A stretch of DNA of 64,000 nucleotides from Pseudomonadota bacterium (lineage in GTDB: Bacteria; Pseudomonadota; Gammaproteobacteria; Burkholderiales; Gallionellaceae): assembly GCA_021783995.1 (NCBI GenBank), contig JAJXTH010000006.1, positions 1 to 64,000 of the forward strand, given 5' to 3'. The translations under genes and the position numbers were made by a program. Positions 47,418 through 58,858 of this stretch are shown piece by piece. The notes beneath the pieces were generated by a model. It had not been told where the DNA came from, searched no databases, and saw only the letters and a program-made list of their open reading frames with translations. The first letter of the stretch is position 1. Every line of letters begins with the position of its first letter.

Positions 47418-47532
47418 GGAGTTTATTGAAATCTTTATGTGTTAATTCTGACATATTTTTTTCAAATCAGAAACCCTATTTTTCATTGATGCCTTGTTTC
47501 GCATATTGCCCGGTCCGATTGCCATTAAGTGG

Positions 47533-47561
47533 GCGACACCGAAGGTAAAGTCTGATAGAAT
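47533..47561 (+). promoter_or_regulatory. Candidate ndk promoter
   Basis: GCGACA (47533-47538), 17 nt, then TAGAAT (47556-47561): a moderate -35 and a near-consensus -10 at ideal spacing. It lies 39 nt before the ndk ATG, whose Shine-Dalgarno is TTGGAGAAA. Confidence 0.6.
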
Positions 47562-47599
47562 CCAAGGTCGCATTTCATTAAACTATTTGGAGAAATTAC

Positions 47600-48025
47600 A
47601 TGGCTGTCGAACGCACCCTGTCCATCATCAAACCCGATGCTGTTGCAAAAAATGTCATCGGTCAGATCTATTCCCGTTTTGAAGGCGCGGGCCTCAAGGT
47701 GGTCGCAGCTCGCATGATGCATCTTTCGCGCAGCGAGGCGGAAGGCTTTTATGCCGTGCATGCTGCCCGCCCGTTCTTCAACGATCTGGTGAATTTCATG
47801 ATTTCCGGTCCGGTGATGGTTCAGGCTCTGGAAGGAGAGAGCGCAATTCTCAAGAATCGCGAACTGATGGGGGCGACAGATCCCAAGAAGGCGGAGAAGG
47901 GAACGATACGCGCGGATTTTGCTGACAGTATCGATGCCAACGCAGTGCATGGCTCCGATGCGCCAGAGACAGCGGCTGTGGAAATCGCGTATTTTTTCCC
48001 TGCGATGAACGTCTATTCGCGATAA
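47600..48025 (+). CDS. ndk: Nucleoside diphosphate kinase
   Basis: This 141-residue kinase balances NTP pools. It begins [20 protein letters not shown], has the nucleotide-binding [11 protein letters not shown] and the active-site histidine in [22 protein letters not shown] (His117). The length and sequence are standard. It heads the long plus-strand operon that continues with rlmN and pilW. Confidence 0.97.
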   Translation: MAVERTLSIIKPDAVAKNVIGQIYSRFEGAGLKVVAARMMHLSRSEAEGFYAVHAARPFFNDLVNFMISGPVMVQALEGESAILKNRELMGATDPKKAEKGTIRADFADSIDANAVHGSDAPETAAVEIAYFFPAMNVYSR

Positions 48026-48035
48026 GTTGAGCGAA

Positions 48036-49112
48036 ATGCAACAAAACCTCCTCGATCTGGATGCGCATGCGCTGACGGCCTATCTTGCCGAAATGGGCGA
48101 GAAGCCATTTCGCGCAAAGCAGCTTTTGCGCTGGATATATCAGGCCGGGGAGTCGGATTTTTCGGCGATGACGGACATAGCGGCTGCACTGCGGGAAAAA
48201 CTGTCGAACTGCGCAAGCATCACTGTGCCAGATATTTTGCGCGAGGAGCTCTCGGACGACGGTACGCGAAAATGGCTTTTGCATGTCGGAACGGGAAATG
48301 CGGTCGAAGCTGTGTACATTCCTGAGGAGAGCCGGGGGACGCTGTGCATTTCTTCGCAGGCCGGATGTGCGCTGGACTGCGCGTTCTGTTCCACCGGCAA
48401 GCAGGGTTTCAACCGCAACCTGAGCGTTGCAGAAATCATAGGGCAGCTTTGGTGGGCAAATCATCGCCTTGGCAAGAATGCCGAGGGCAACTGGGCGATC
48501 AGCAACGTGGTGATGATGGGCATGGGCGAGCCGCTATTGAATTACGCCAATACGGTAAGCGCATTGCGTCTGATGCTGGACGATCAGTCTTACGGGCTGT
48601 CGCGACGGCGTGTGACGGTTTCTACCTCTGGCATCGTGCCGGCGATGGACAGGTTGCGCGAGGAATGCCCGGTCGCATTGGCGGTGTCGCTGCATGCACC
48701 CAACGATGCGCTGCGCAATGTGCTGGTGCCGATCAACCAGAAATATCCGCTAAAGGAATTGCTTGCCGCCTGCACGCGATATCTGGAGCGCGCGCCGCGT
48801 GATTTCATCACATTCGAGTACGTGATGCTCGATGGCGTGAACGACTCGGTGCAGCAGGCCCGCGAACTGGCGGAGCTGGTGAGCGATGTGCCCTGCAAGT
48901 TCAATTTGATCCCATTCAATCCGTTCCCCAATTCTCCATACAAGCGCTCGAGGTTGGAGGCCATCGCACGCTTCAAGGAGGTGCTGATGCGCGCGGACAT
49001 CATCACGACCACGCGCAAGACTCGCGGCGACGATATCGCGGCTGCCTGTGGACAGCTGGCAGGTCAGGTGCTGGACAAGACTCGGCGCACGAGCGCTGTT
49101 GCTGAGAGATAG
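48036..49112 (+). CDS. rlmN: 23S rRNA/tRNA adenine-C2 methyltransferase RlmN
   Basis: This 358-residue radical SAM enzyme methylates A2503 of 23S rRNA and A37 of tRNAs. The cluster motif is [11 protein letters not shown] (C-x3-C-x2-C, about residue 113). [28 protein letters not shown] and the C-terminal Cys in DIAAACGQL complete the family pattern. ATG 48036 is used; TTG 48027 is an alternative start just after the ndk stop. Confidence 0.95.
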   Translation: MQQNLLDLDAHALTAYLAEMGEKPFRAKQLLRWIYQAGESDFSAMTDIAAALREKLSNCASITVPDILREELSDDGTRKWLLHVGTGNAVEAVYIPEESRGTLCISSQAGCALDCAFCSTGKQGFNRNLSVAEIIGQLWWANHRLGKNAEGNWAISNVVMMGMGEPLLNYANTVSALRLMLDDQSYGLSRRRVTVSTSGIVPAMDRLREECPVALAVSLHAPNDALRNVLVPINQKYPLKELLAACTRYLERAPRDFITFEYVMLDGVNDSVQQARELAELVSDVPCKFNLIPFNPFPNSPYKRSRLEAIARFKEVLMRADIITTTRKTRGDDIAAACGQLAGQVLDKTRRTSAVAER

Positions 49113-49122
49113 AGGTGAAAAG

Positions 49123-49878
49123 ATGAGGCTCCTCATGCTGGTATTGATGGCGGTTTTGCTCGCTGGATGTTCGGGTGAAACCATCAAGCAGACGCGCGAC
49201 CGAGAGAGAAAAAGCGCGCAGCTGCACACGGAGCTGGCAGGCATGTATTACCAGCGTAATCAGATGGCCATTGCGCTATCCGAAATTGATCTCGCGCTGA
49301 AGGCGAATCCGAATTATGCGCCTGCCTATGATGTGCGGGGTTTGATTCATATGGCCCTGCATGAGGACAGGGATGCCGAGGAAAGTTTTCGGCAAAGCCT
49401 GCGTATAGACAGCATGGATTCCGAGACGCACAACAACTACGGCTGGTTCCTTTGCCAGCGCAGCCGTGAACAGGACGCACTCTCGCAGTTCATGGCGGCA
49501 GTGAAGAATCCTTTGTATGCCACGCCGGAATTGGCTTATCTGAACGCGGGGCTTTGTTCGCAGAAGGAAGGGAAGAATCAGCAAGCGGAAGATTTTCTGT
49601 TGCAGGCATTGCGCGCCCGTCCCGGCATGCCGCAGGCGTTGCTGGCGATGGCAGAGCTCAAATTCGGCGTAGGGGATTTTCAGGGTGCGCAGAAATATTT
49701 CGCACGTTTTGCAGGTGATGTCGGAAACAGCGAGAACATGACGGCTGCACAGCTCTGGCTGGGTATACGTATTGCCCGCCGCGTCGGGGACAGGAATGCG
49801 GAAGGAAGCTACTCCTTGCTCTTGCGAGGGCGCTACCCTGATTCGCATGAAGCGCAACTGCTCTCGCGCGGTGAATGA
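49123..49878 (+). CDS. pilW: Type IV pilus biogenesis lipoprotein PilW/PilF
   Basis: This 251-residue protein has the signal MRLLMLVLMAVLLAGC with lipobox LLAGC (Cys16) and about six TPRs (ELAGMYYQRNQMAIALSEIDLALKANPNY, then AYDVRGLIHMALHEDRDAEESF). PilF/PilW is the outer-membrane pilotin for secretin PilQ. The order rlmN-pilW-rodZ-ispG-hisS is conserved in Proteobacteria. AGAGGTGA precedes ATG 49123. Confidence 0.92.
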   Translation: MRLLMLVLMAVLLAGCSGETIKQTRDRERKSAQLHTELAGMYYQRNQMAIALSEIDLALKANPNYAPAYDVRGLIHMALHEDRDAEESFRQSLRIDSMDSETHNNYGWFLCQRSREQDALSQFMAAVKNPLYATPELAYLNAGLCSQKEGKNQQAEDFLLQALRARPGMPQALLAMAELKFGVGDFQGAQKYFARFAGDVGNSENMTAAQLWLGIRIARRVGDRNAEGSYSLLLRGRYPDSHEAQLLSRGE

Positions 49879-50741
49879 TGGAAAAAGGCGATCATCCCGA
49901 AAACGAGCAGTCTGACCAGCCTTTGATCGGGCATCTGTTGCGCGAGCGTCGCGTGAGCATGGGCCTTGGTATCGAGGACGTGGTGGCCAAGATCAAGCTT
50001 TCGCACCGCCAGATCGTCGCGCTGGAAGAAAACGATTTTAAGGCGCTGCCCGAGATTGCCTTCCTGCGTGGTTTTGTGCGCAGCTATGCAAGACTGCTTC
50101 AGATGGATGAACAGGCATTGTTGGCTCACCTCCCCGAGGCGCAGTTTACCCAGGTGAGGACAGAGCAGGATCGCGTCGAGACTGAATTTCCTACGGCAAA
50201 ATCGGCGCGCCGGCAGAATGTGTACCTGCTGCTTGCGGCGCTCATCGTCGTACTTGTGATTCTGGGATTCGTGCTGTGGCAGAAGCCGCATCATGAACCC
50301 GTCAAGCCCGAAACGACACAAATGACACCGCTTGCCTTGCCAGTGCCCCAGCATGAAGCGGCGCCTGAATCTGCGGTCGCGCCCCAGTCTGCTCCTCAAG
50401 CAGTTGCGCTCGTACCGCAGTCTGCGCCGCAGGTGTCTGCAGTCGAACCTGCCGTTCCGGTGGCCGAGTCTGCGGTATTGCCTGGCCCATCCGACGCAAT
50501 GGCGACATTGCGGCTCGCGTTTGACAAGGAGTGCTGGGTGGAAGTCAGGGACAGGTTTGGCAGGACGCTCTCAAAACAGGTCAATGCGCCGGGCAGCGAA
50601 TTGCGCCTCGAGGGCGAGGCGCCATTTACGCTGGTGATAGGTCATGCGCAGGCCGTGCATTTGTTTTACAGGAGCAAGCCCGTTAGTCTCGATCCTTACA
50701 TCAACGCAACCAGCGATGTTGCGCGTCTGACGCTGGAATAA
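49875..50741 (+). CDS. rodZ: Cell-shape protein RodZ
   Basis: This 288-residue protein has a cytoplasmic helix-turn-helix (about 18-85, [29 protein letters not shown]), one membrane helix (about 117-136, [20 protein letters not shown]), a Pro/Ala/Gln-rich linker, and a periplasmic DUF4115 domain (about 205-288, [20 protein letters not shown]). RodZ links MreB to the envelope. It starts in a 4-nt overlap with pilW; an ATG 3 nt later is equivalent. Confidence 0.92.
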   Translation: MMEKGDHPENEQSDQPLIGHLLRERRVSMGLGIEDVVAKIKLSHRQIVALEENDFKALPEIAFLRGFVRSYARLLQMDEQALLAHLPEAQFTQVRTEQDRVETEFPTAKSARRQNVYLLLAALIVVLVILGFVLWQKPHHEPVKPETTQMTPLALPVPQHEAAPESAVAPQSAPQAVALVPQSAPQVSAVEPAVPVAESAVLPGPSDAMATLRLAFDKECWVEVRDRFGRTLSKQVNAPGSELRLEGEAPFTLVIGHAQAVHLFYRSKPVSLDPYINATSDVARLTLE

Positions 50742-50745
50742 GGAT

Positions 50746-51981
50746 ATGGACGTTATCAAGCGTCGCCCGTCGCAACGGGTGCTGATCGGCAAGGTGATGA
50801 TGGGCGGAGGCGCACCCGTCGTCGTGCAGTCGATGACCAATACAGACACGGCAGACGTGACAGCGACGACCAATCAGGTGCTCGATCTGGCTCGTGCAGG
50901 TTCAGAGCTCGTTCGCATCACGGTGAATACGCCTGAGGCTGCAGCTCAGGTTGCTAACATCAGAAACAGGCTGGATGCGCTGGGCTGCCATGTGCCGCTG
51001 GTGGGAGATTTCCACTACAACGGCCACCGCTTGCTCACCGAATTTCCGGACTGTGCAATGGCGCTTGCGAAGTACCGCATCAACCCGGGCAATGTCGGGC
51101 GCAGCCGCGAGCAGGAAGATCCTTTCACGATCATGATAGAAACCGCGATACGCCATGACAAGCCTGTGCGTATTGGCGTGAACTGGGGAAGTCTGGATCA
51201 GAAGCTCGTGGTGCGCATGATGGACGAGAATGCGAAGCTTGCCAGACCCAAAGATGTCAAGGAAGTTACGCGCGCTGCGCTGATCGCCTCCGCTTTGCAG
51301 AGCGCCATGCGCGCAGAATCGCTGGGACTGGCTAGAAACCGCATCGTGCTCTCGTGCAAGGTCAGCGAAGTGCAGGATCTGATTGCGGTATACAGGCAGT
51401 TGTCCATGGAGTGCGATTATGCACTGCACCTGGGGTTGACCGAGGCAGGCATGGGCTCCAAGGGCATCGTCGCATCGACTGCTGCATTGTCCGTCCTTCT
51501 GCAGGAAGGCATAGGCGACACGATACGCATATCGTTGACGCCAGAACCTGGGGGAGACCGCACGACAGAGGTGCGGGTAGGGCAGGAGATACTGCAGACC
51601 ATGGGTTTGCGCGCTTTCGCTCCGATGGTTACCGCATGCCCCGGTTGCGGGCGCACCACCAGCAGTTTCTTTCAGGAGCTCGCACAAGGCATACAGAATC
51701 ATCTGCGCATGCAGATGCCTCTCTGGCGAGAGCAATATGAAGGCGTGGAAAACATGACTGTTGCCGTGATGGGGTGCGTGGTGAATGGTCCTGGCGAGAG
51801 CAAGCTTGCGAACATCGGCATCAGCCTGCCCGGCACGGGGGAGTCGCCCGCTGCGCCTGTCTACATAGATGGCGAGAAGGCGATGACCTTGCGCGGCGAC
51901 AATATATCCGAGGAATTCACCGGCATCGTGGACGATTACGTGGCAAGAAAATATGCGAGGAAGGAAGCATGTGGCGCGTAG
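50746..51981 (+). CDS. ispG: 4-hydroxy-3-methylbut-2-enyl diphosphate synthase
   Basis: This 411-residue [4Fe-4S] enzyme converts MEcPP to HMBPP in the MEP pathway. The N-terminal barrel contains [21 protein letters not shown] and RINPGNVG. The C-terminal cluster domain has [10 protein letters not shown] and [10 protein letters not shown] with the third and fourth ligands. The length matches the proteobacterial type. The start lies 4 nt after rodZ. Confidence 0.96.
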   Translation: MDVIKRRPSQRVLIGKVMMGGGAPVVVQSMTNTDTADVTATTNQVLDLARAGSELVRITVNTPEAAAQVANIRNRLDALGCHVPLVGDFHYNGHRLLTEFPDCAMALAKYRINPGNVGRSREQEDPFTIMIETAIRHDKPVRIGVNWGSLDQKLVVRMMDENAKLARPKDVKEVTRAALIASALQSAMRAESLGLARNRIVLSCKVSEVQDLIAVYRQLSMECDYALHLGLTEAGMGSKGIVASTAALSVLLQEGIGDTIRISLTPEPGGDRTTEVRVGQEILQTMGLRAFAPMVTACPGCGRTTSSFFQELAQGIQNHLRMQMPLWREQYEGVENMTVAVMGCVVNGPGESKLANIGISLPGTGESPAAPVYIDGEKAMTLRGDNISEEFTGIVDDYVARKYARKEACGA

Positions 51982-52011
51982 CTGGGCTACAGGCTGCAAG
52001 TTGGTTAATCT

Positions 52012-53286
52012 ATGAGCAATGAAACAGTGCAGGCCGTGCGCGGCATGAATGACATCCTGCCGGAAGAGGCGGGACTCTGGCTATGGTTTGAAGATGTGGT
52101 GCGGGACTGGTTGCATGGTTATGGCTATCGCAATATCAGGATGCCGCTGGTCGAGCCGACTGCACTTTTCAAGCGCGCGATAGGAGAGGTCACCGACATC
52201 GTCGAAAAGGAGATGTATAGTTTCGAGGACGCCCTGAATGGAGATCATCTGACGTTGCGTCCGGAAGGGACCGCATCCTGCGTGCGCGCGGTGCTGCAGC
52301 ACAATCTCTTGTATAACGCGCCGCAGCGGCTCTATTACAGCGGGCCGATGTTCCGCCACGAGCGCCCGCAAAAAGGCAGATACCGGCAGTTTCATCAGGT
52401 GGGTGTCGAGGCACTGGGTTTTGCAGGTCCTGACATGGACGCCGAGCAGATACTCATGTGCGCAAGGCTTTGGAAGAAACTGGGATTGAGCGATGTCGCG
52501 CTGCAGTTGAACACGCTGGGGGATGCGGATGCGCGGCACAGGCACCGAGCCAAGCTGATTGATTATCTTGAAAAGCATGAAGACGTTCTCGATGCGGAAG
52601 CAAAGCGCCGCCTGCACAGCAATCCATTGCGCATCCTGGACAGCAAGAATCCTGCGATGCAGGAACTGATCGATGCCGCGCCCCGGCTGATGGACGAGTT
52701 GGACGAAGATGCTCTGGCGCATTTTTCTGAGCTGCAGGAGATTCTGAAGCGCCATGGCATTTCATACGAGATCAACCCGCGTCTGGTGCGCGGTCTGGAT
52801 TACTATAACCGCACCGTGTTCGAGTGGGTCACGACGCGCTTGGGTGCACAGGGAACTGTCTGCGCAGGCGGCCGTTATGACGGGCTGGTCTCTCAGATAG
52901 GCGGAAAGCCCGCGCCCGCGATGGGTTTTGCGATGGGGATTGAGCGTCTGCTGGTATTGCTGCAGGAGGAGGGTAGGAAACCGACGGGCCAGGATGTCGA
53001 CGTGTATGTGGTACATCAGGGAGAACTGGCCGGCAAGCTGGCGAGTCAGGTTGCGGAACAACTACGCGATGGTGAGCTTCGCGTGATACTGCATTGCGGA
53101 GGAGGCAGCTTCAAGTCGCAGATGAAGAGAGCCGATGCTAGCGGTGCATGCGTGTCTGTGGTGATAGGCGATGACGAGGCCCAGGCAGACGAGGTTGGCA
53201 TCAAGCCCATGCGGGGCGGCGATCAGATGCGGGTGGGCTTGTCGAACATGCTTTCCAAGATCAATGAATTTATAGAGCGGGAGTAA
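52012..53286 (+). CDS. hisS: Histidyl-tRNA synthetase
   Basis: This 424-residue class II synthetase has the family markers [12 protein letters not shown] at the start, motif 2 [35 protein letters not shown] (HisA), and CAGGRYDGL. The C-terminal anticodon domain (about 325-424) includes [16 protein letters not shown]. It lies 30 nt after ispG and 6 nt before yfgM. Confidence 0.97.
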   Translation: MSNETVQAVRGMNDILPEEAGLWLWFEDVVRDWLHGYGYRNIRMPLVEPTALFKRAIGEVTDIVEKEMYSFEDALNGDHLTLRPEGTASCVRAVLQHNLLYNAPQRLYYSGPMFRHERPQKGRYRQFHQVGVEALGFAGPDMDAEQILMCARLWKKLGLSDVALQLNTLGDADARHRHRAKLIDYLEKHEDVLDAEAKRRLHSNPLRILDSKNPAMQELIDAAPRLMDELDEDALAHFSELQEILKRHGISYEINPRLVRGLDYYNRTVFEWVTTRLGAQGTVCAGGRYDGLVSQIGGKPAPAMGFAMGIERLLVLLQEEGRKPTGQDVDVYVVHQGELAGKLASQVAEQLRDGELRVILHCGGGSFKSQMKRADASGACVSVVIGDDEAQADEVGIKPMRGGDQMRVGLSNMLSKINEFIERE

Positions 53287-53292
53287 AAAATC

Positions 53293-53931
53293 ATGGCAGC
53301 ACTGGATTTGCAGGAACAGGAACAGATCGACATGCTCAAGGCATGGTGGAAGGACAACAGCAACTGGGTGCTGGGCATCGCCATCGCCGCTCTGATTGCC
53401 GTGGTCGGCTGGCGCGGCTGGCAGTCCTATCAGGCCAGTCAGGCAACTCAGGCAGCCACGCTCTATCAACAATTCGTCGAGCAGCTTTCAAGCAACGACG
53501 CAAAAAGGGTAAACGATGCCGCTGCCGCGGTGATGGACAAATACGCAAGCAGCGCTTATGCGCCGCGCGCTGCGCTGATCGCAGCGCAAGTGAACGAGAT
53601 GGGCAAGGATGCGGCGCGAGCCAAAACGCAATTGCAATGGGTCATCGATCATGCAAAGGAGGACGATCTGAAAAGCGTTGCGGTACTGCGGATGGCCTCG
53701 CTCCTTCTGGATGCGAAAGACGATGCGGGCGCGCTCAAGGTGCTCGAAGAAAAGCATCCTGCATCATTCGACGCCTTGTATTCGGACATGAAGGGCGACG
53801 TGATGGCGGCAGAAGGAAAGTCTGCGGAAGCGAAAGCCGCATACCGGCAGGCTTACGACAAGCTGGATAGCAAGAACAATTATCGCAACCTGGTCCAGAT
53901 GAAGATGGACGCACTCGGGGCCGCAAAATGA
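53293..53931 (+). CDS. yfgM: Ancillary SecYEG translocon subunit YfgM
   Basis: This 212-residue protein has an N-terminal cytoplasmic segment, one membrane helix (about 24-43, WVLGIAIAALIAVVGWRGWQ), and a periplasmic TPR-like domain of helical repeats, ending KLDSKNNYRNLVQMKMDAL. YfgM associates with the Sec translocon and chaperones periplasmic proteins. It lies between hisS and bamB as in E. coli, with a 4-nt overlap to bamB. Confidence 0.92.
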   Translation: MAALDLQEQEQIDMLKAWWKDNSNWVLGIAIAALIAVVGWRGWQSYQASQATQAATLYQQFVEQLSSNDAKRVNDAAAAVMDKYASSAYAPRAALIAAQVNEMGKDAARAKTQLQWVIDHAKEDDLKSVAVLRMASLLLDAKDDAGALKVLEEKHPASFDALYSDMKGDVMAAEGKSAEAKAAYRQAYDKLDSKNNYRNLVQMKMDALGAAK

Positions 53932-55067
53932 AAGCATTAGGCCTGCTGCTGGTGCTGCTGTCCCTAAGCGGGTGTTCGACGATCAAGGGCTGGTTTGGCA
54001 AGGGAAAGACCGGGCCCGAACCCACGCCGCTGGTTGAATTCCATGCGACTGAAAAATTCGTCGAGCGCTGGCACAGCAAGGTGGGTGATACGGGTGGGCA
54101 TGCGCTGCAACCCGCGCTCACCACCGATGCGGTTTATGGCGTGTCCGCGAAGGGTGAGATCACGCGTCTTGACCGCAAAACCGGCAGGGAAATCTGGCAT
54201 GTGAACAGCAAGATGTCTGTGTCTGCGGGGGTGGGCGCTGGGGATGGACTGTTGCTGATAGGCAGCAACAAGGGCGAAGTCGAGGCATTTGGCGAAGATG
54301 GCAAGTTGCGCTGGAAGCAGATTGTTTCCAGCGAAGTGCTGAGCACGCCACAGGTGGCAGACGGACTGGTCATCGTGCGTACAGGAGATGGCCGCATTAC
54401 GGCACTTAATGAGGCCGACGGCAAACAGCGCTGGTCCTATGATCATACCTTGCCTTCCCTGATCGTGCGCAGCCATGCGGGTGTCACGGTGCATCGTGGT
54501 ATCGCCTATGTTGGATATGCGGGCGGCAAGCTGATCGCCATCAAAATCGCGGATGGTTCCGAAGCATGGGAAAACACGGTCTCCGAGCCCAGGGGAAACA
54601 ATGAGATTGAACGCATCAGCGACATCACAAGCGACCCCATGGTCAGCGACAACGAGGTCTGTGCGATCGCATTCCAGGGGCGCCTGGCCTGCTATGACAC
54701 GGATCAGGGAAGCCCGCTCTGGACGCGCGAAATCTCAAGCGACAAGGGATTGTTCGTGCTGCGCAAGAACATCTATCTGACGGATTCGCAGGGGACTGTA
54801 ATGGCGCTCGACAAGGACAGCGGCAGCACGGTGTGGAAGAACGAAGACCTTCTGTTGCGCCAGGTTTCCATGCCCTTTGCACAGAATGACGTCGTTATGG
54901 TTGGGGACTACGAAGGTTACCTGCACGGCTTGAGCCGGGCAGACGGACATCTTGTCGCGCGTATCAGGCTGGATGGCAGCACATCAGGCGTGATACCCGT
55001 CGAGATGGACAATGGCATGCTGCTGGAAACGCAAGGCGGCATAATCTATTCTCTGTCCATACAATAG
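53928..55067 (+). CDS. bamB: Outer-membrane assembly lipoprotein BamB
   Basis: This 379-residue lipoprotein of the BAM complex has signal MKALGLLLVLLSLSGC with Cys16 as lipid site. PQQ-like WD40/beta-propeller repeats follow (AVYGVSAKGEITRLDRKTGREIWH, GDGLLLIGSNKGEVEAF, RWKQIVSSEVLSTPQVADGLVIVRTGDGRITALNEADGKQRW). It helps insert beta-barrel proteins. The next gene is der, the usual order. Confidence 0.94.
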   Translation: MKALGLLLVLLSLSGCSTIKGWFGKGKTGPEPTPLVEFHATEKFVERWHSKVGDTGGHALQPALTTDAVYGVSAKGEITRLDRKTGREIWHVNSKMSVSAGVGAGDGLLLIGSNKGEVEAFGEDGKLRWKQIVSSEVLSTPQVADGLVIVRTGDGRITALNEADGKQRWSYDHTLPSLIVRSHAGVTVHRGIAYVGYAGGKLIAIKIADGSEAWENTVSEPRGNNEIERISDITSDPMVSDNEVCAIAFQGRLACYDTDQGSPLWTREISSDKGLFVLRKNIYLTDSQGTVMALDKDSGSTVWKNEDLLLRQVSMPFAQNDVVMVGDYEGYLHGLSRADGHLVARIRLDGSTSGVIPVEMDNGMLLETQGGIIYSLSIQ

Positions 55068-55097
55068 ACAGGTTCGCGGAATTACAGGATCAGAATA

Positions 55098-56507
55098 ATG
55101 TTGCCCACACTTGTATTGGTTGGTCGTCCCAATGTGGGAAAATCCACATTGTTCAACCGCCTGACGCGCAGCCGGGATGCGCTGGTCGCCGATCTGCCGG
55201 GGCTCACCCGGGACCGTCATTATGGCAGAGGGCGCGTGGGCGAGCGTCCATACCTGGTCGTCGACACAGGCGGCCTGGAGCCTGTAGCCAAAGACGGCAT
55301 CATGTTCGAAATGGCTAGACAAAGCCGGCAGGCTGTAGACGAGGCGGACGCGGTGCTGTTCCTGGTGGATGGGCGAGCAGGCTGCATGCCTCAGGATCTG
55401 ATCATCGCCAGCGAGCTGCGCAAGACCGGGAAACCGATACTGCTCCTGGTGAACAAGGCCGAAGGCATGGCGCGCGCCCGTGTTACCGCGGAATTTTACG
55501 AGCTAGGACTGGGGGAGCCCTATCCGATTTCTTCCGCGCATGGCGATAACGTCGAAGAAATAATCGAGATCGCGCTCGAGAGGTTTTCCGAAGTGGCTGA
55601 AGAGGAAACGGCGCAGGAGAACAAGCCACCCAAGCTTGCGATCGTGGGGCGTCCCAATGTCGGCAAATCCACACTGGTCAATGCGATTCTGGGGGAGCAG
55701 CGCGTGATCGCGTTCGACCAGCCGGGCACCACGCGCGACAGCATCTACATAGACTTCGAACGCAACGGCAAGCACTACACCATCATAGACACGGCAGGGG
55801 TGCGCCGCCGCGGCAAGATAGACGAGGCGATCGAGAAATTCTCCGTCATCAAGACCATGCAGGCGATCGAGGACGCCAACGTGGTGGTTCTGGTTGTGGA
55901 TGCAAGGGATCAGATCACAGAACAGGATGCGCACGTCGCCGACTTCGTGCTGCAGGCCGGGCGTGCTCTGGTGCTGGCTGTCAACAAGTGGGATGGGCTG
56001 GACAATCACCAGCGCGAAATGGTGAAGAACGATATCGAACGCAAGCTGCATTTCCTGGGATTTGCAAAACGACATTACATTTCGGCGCTGAATGGAAACG
56101 GTATAGCTAACGTGCTGAAATCAGTGGACGAGGCCTATGAGGCCGCGATGGCCAAGCTTTCTACGCCCAAGCTTACCCGCGCGCTGATCGGCGCAATCGA
56201 GAAACAGGCGCCGCCCAAGGTCGGGCGCTTCCTGCCCAAGATGCGCTATGCGCATCAGGGCGGAAGCAATCCGCCGCTGATCGTGATACACGGCAGCGGG
56301 CTGGACAATGTGCCTGCAAGCTATACGCGCTATCTCGAGCGCACCTTCGCGGAAGTCTTCCGGTTGCAGGGCACGCCGCTCAAGATCCAATACAATTCGA
56401 GCAAGAATCCCTTCGAAGGAAAAAAGCCCAGGCCATTGACCGAGGCCGAGCAGCGCGCGGCACATAGGGCAAGGATACGCGGCCGCAAGCTTTACGGGAA
56501 ACAATAA
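55098..56507 (+). CDS. der: Ribosome-associated GTPase Der
   Basis: This 469-residue protein has two tandem GTPase domains: [16 protein letters not shown] (about 6-21), LLVNKAEG and [17 protein letters not shown] (about 183-199), [11 protein letters not shown]-like C-terminal domain follows (about 360-469). Der is essential for 50S ribosome assembly. No frameshift; the length is typical (490 in E. coli). Confidence 0.96.
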   Translation: MLPTLVLVGRPNVGKSTLFNRLTRSRDALVADLPGLTRDRHYGRGRVGERPYLVVDTGGLEPVAKDGIMFEMARQSRQAVDEADAVLFLVDGRAGCMPQDLIIASELRKTGKPILLLVNKAEGMARARVTAEFYELGLGEPYPISSAHGDNVEEIIEIALERFSEVAEEETAQENKPPKLAIVGRPNVGKSTLVNAILGEQRVIAFDQPGTTRDSIYIDFERNGKHYTIIDTAGVRRRGKIDEAIEKFSVIKTMQAIEDANVVVLVVDARDQITEQDAHVADFVLQAGRALVLAVNKWDGLDNHQREMVKNDIERKLHFLGFAKRHYISALNGNGIANVLKSVDEAYEAAMAKLSTPKLTRALIGAIEKQAPPKVGRFLPKMRYAHQGGSNPPLIVIHGSGLDNVPASYTRYLERTFAEVFRLQGTPLKIQYNSSKNPFEGKKPRPLTEAEQRAAHRARIRGRKLYGKQ

Positions 56508-56533
56508 GCGTCTGATGTTGCACGGGAGGGCAT

Positions 56534-57802
56534 GTGTCAAACGAGGCAATCATCACGATAGACAGCCAGCGGCTGCAGCCTGGCATGTATGTTTATATCG
56601 ATCTTGGCTGGATGGATCATCCTTTTCCACTGAACCGTTTCAAGGTCAGGTCTGAAGAACAGATACGCACCATACGCGGGCTGGGTATAAAACATATCCG
56701 CTACAGCCCAGAGCTAAGTGATACGCTGCCGTTGCCGCTGGAAGAAGAAAAAGTTGCGCAGTCTTTGCCTTCCGAGCCTGTGACATCACCCGAGGTGGAA
56801 GCCATGATGGCAGAGAAGCGGGCGCGCAAGGAGCGCCTGCTGCAGCATAGGGCAAAGGTAACCGAGTGCGAAAGAAAGGTGGCCAATGCTGCACGTCTGA
56901 TGCGCGGCATCAACAACGATATTTTCTCAAAGCCGCAGGCATGCATGGAAACGGCAAGCCAACTGATGGATGATTTTGTCGAGACACTGATGGGGGATAG
57001 CGGGAGCATCCTGTTTGCGCTGAACGACAAGTCGGCCGGCGAAGAGATCTATATGCACTCGGTCAATGTTTCCGTTCTGGCCGTGCTGCTCGCCAAGGAA
57101 CTGAATCTGAGCCCGATCGAAATCAAGCTGGTTGGCATGGGCTGCCTATTCCACGATATCGGCAAGCTTGATATCCCGGGCAAGGTGACGATGAAGACAG
57201 ATCCGCTTACTGCGGCGGAGAAGTCGTTGCTGCAGGAGCATACCAATTTCGGCCTGAAAATCGCGCGCAATGCGAAACTGGATGCCGGTGCATTGGCCAT
57301 CGTGAATCAGCACCACGAATTCATCGACGGCTCAGGCTATCCGAACAGGCTGACACAGGACAAGATTTCACCGCTTGCGCAGCTGGTTGCCATCATCAAC
57401 CTGTATGACAACCTCTGCAACCCGCTCAACCCGGCCAGCGCGTTCACCCCCCACGAAGCGCTTTCCACTCTGTTCACACAGTACAAGGGAAAGTTGAATG
57501 CGACGATGCTGCAGGTTTTCATCAGGTTCATGGGGGTTTATCCGCCAGGCAGCATCGTCAGTCTATCGAACGGCGCCATAGGCATGGTGATTTCAGTTTC
57601 ATCCAGAAAGCCGCTCAAGCCGACGTTGCTGATCTACGATTCCGGCGTGCCCAAGGAAGAGGCGATAATACTGGATTTGGAGACACTGCCAGACGTGTCG
57701 ATCGACAGGGGAATCCGACCCAGCCTTCTGTCACCTGACATCTTTGCGTATCTGAATCCAAGACAGCGCGCCACTTATTTCTTCGATGCCAGCAGGAAAT
57801 AG
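56534..57802 (+). CDS. HD-GYP c-di-GMP phosphodiesterase
   Basis: This 422-residue protein has an N-terminal DUF3391-like region (about 8-60, QRLQPGMYVYIDLGWMDHPFP) and an HD-GYP domain from about 165. HD is at 207-208 in LFHDIGKLDIPGK, with His175 and His260-261. HHEFIDGSGYP at 260-270 keeps the GYP triad. It should hydrolyse c-di-GMP. The start is GTG 56534 (GGGAGGG upstream); the overlapping ATG at 56532 is out of frame. It converges on thiO with a 6-nt gap and no visible terminator. Confidence 0.92.
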   Translation: MSNEAIITIDSQRLQPGMYVYIDLGWMDHPFPLNRFKVRSEEQIRTIRGLGIKHIRYSPELSDTLPLPLEEEKVAQSLPSEPVTSPEVEAMMAEKRARKERLLQHRAKVTECERKVANAARLMRGINNDIFSKPQACMETASQLMDDFVETLMGDSGSILFALNDKSAGEEIYMHSVNVSVLAVLLAKELNLSPIEIKLVGMGCLFHDIGKLDIPGKVTMKTDPLTAAEKSLLQEHTNFGLKIARNAKLDAGALAIVNQHHEFIDGSGYPNRLTQDKISPLAQLVAIINLYDNLCNPLNPASAFTPHEALSTLFTQYKGKLNATMLQVFIRFMGVYPPGSIVSLSNGAIGMVISVSSRKPLKPTLLIYDSGVPKEEAIILDLETLPDVSIDRGIRPSLLSPDIFAYLNPRQRATYFFDASRK

Positions 57803-57808
57803 TGCCAC

Positions 57809-58858
57809 TTATGCGTGCCAGCGATAGGTTGGATCCGGACGACCGTTGATAGCGTCGAGCAGCAGTTCTGCGCTGGCAGGGGACATGGTCACGCCATAGC
57901 GGAAGTGGCCGCAGTTGGCGTAGAGATTGGCAAGATGGGGATGGCGCCCGATAGTTGGAATGTTGTCAGGCGATCCGGGACGCAAGCCTGCCCAGTGCCT
58001 TACCGGGGATGGCCAATCCGGAAACAGCGCTTGCACGCGTTTCAGGAGATGCTCCAGGGCCTCGGTCGTGGTGCTCTTGTCGAAGCCCACGTCTTCCAGC
58101 GTGCTGCCGACCAGCACATGGCCATCCTTGCGCGGGATGAAATAGACGCTCTCCTGGAGCAGGATGCTGGGAAACGGCGGCACATCGAACTTGAACAGCA
58201 GCATCTGGCCGCGTATCGGGCGCACCTCCATGCCCAGCGCATGTTCACCGAGTAGCACTTTGCTCCAGGCGCCGGCTGCGACAATGTAGGCACCCGCAAC
58301 CAGTTTTCCTTGATTTGTGTCGAGCCCGCAGATCCTGTCGCCTGATGTCTCGAAGCGCAGCGCTTCATGCTGCTCGAGTATTCTTCCGCCCAGCATCTCG
58401 ACTCTGCGGCGCAGTGCCTCCAGCAATCTGGGATTTCTCACCTGTGAGATGTCCGGCATGAAAAGCCCTTCGCCCTGCATGCCAGGCAACAAATCATCGA
58501 GCGAAACATTCTGCAAGCGGACCTGATGCTTGCTGCACCATGCGCTTGCTCGCTCACTCTGGAAGGGAGGGAGCAGCAGCATGCCGCATTTTTGGTATTC
58601 GGTATCTATGCCGGTGTCATCGAAAAGCTGGGCAGCGGTCTTTTCGAACATCCGCATGCTGCGCTCTGAAAGATCAGTGACCGCAACGGTATAGTCCCAT
58701 GAACAAAGCGGGGAGAGTATGCCGCCGCCCGCCCAGGATGCTTCAGCGCCTGTCGCATTGCGATCGATGAGGACAACGTTGTAACCCTCCTCGAGCAGGG
58801 CGATCGCGCTGCTCATGCCGATAGCGCCGCCGCCGATGATCAAAAAATCCGTCTTCAA
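57809..58858 (-). CDS. thiO: Glycine oxidase ThiO-like FAD-dependent oxidoreductase
   Basis: This 349-residue flavoprotein of the DAO family has the dinucleotide motif [29 protein letters not shown] (about 3-31), [11 protein letters not shown], and C-terminal [17 protein letters not shown]. ThiO oxidises glycine to iminoglycine for the thiazole of thiamine. No other thi genes are nearby, so the substrate could differ. The TTG at 58858 overlaps the ispH stop by 4 nt (TTGA). Confidence 0.85.
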   Translation of the reverse strand: MKTDFLIIGGGAIGMSSAIALLEEGYNVVLIDRNATGAEASWAGGGILSPLCSWDYTVAVTDLSERSMRMFEKTAAQLFDDTGIDTEYQKCGMLLLPPFQSERASAWCSKHQVRLQNVSLDDLLPGMQGEGLFMPDISQVRNPRLLEALRRRVEMLGGRILEQHEALRFETSGDRICGLDTNQGKLVAGAYIVAAGAWSKVLLGEHALGMEVRPIRGQMLLFKFDVPPFPSILLQESVYFIPRKDGHVLVGSTLEDVGFDKSTTTEALEHLLKRVQALFPDWPSPVRHWAGLRPGSPDNIPTIGRHPHLANLYANCGHFRYGVTMSPASAELLLDAINGRPDPTYRWHA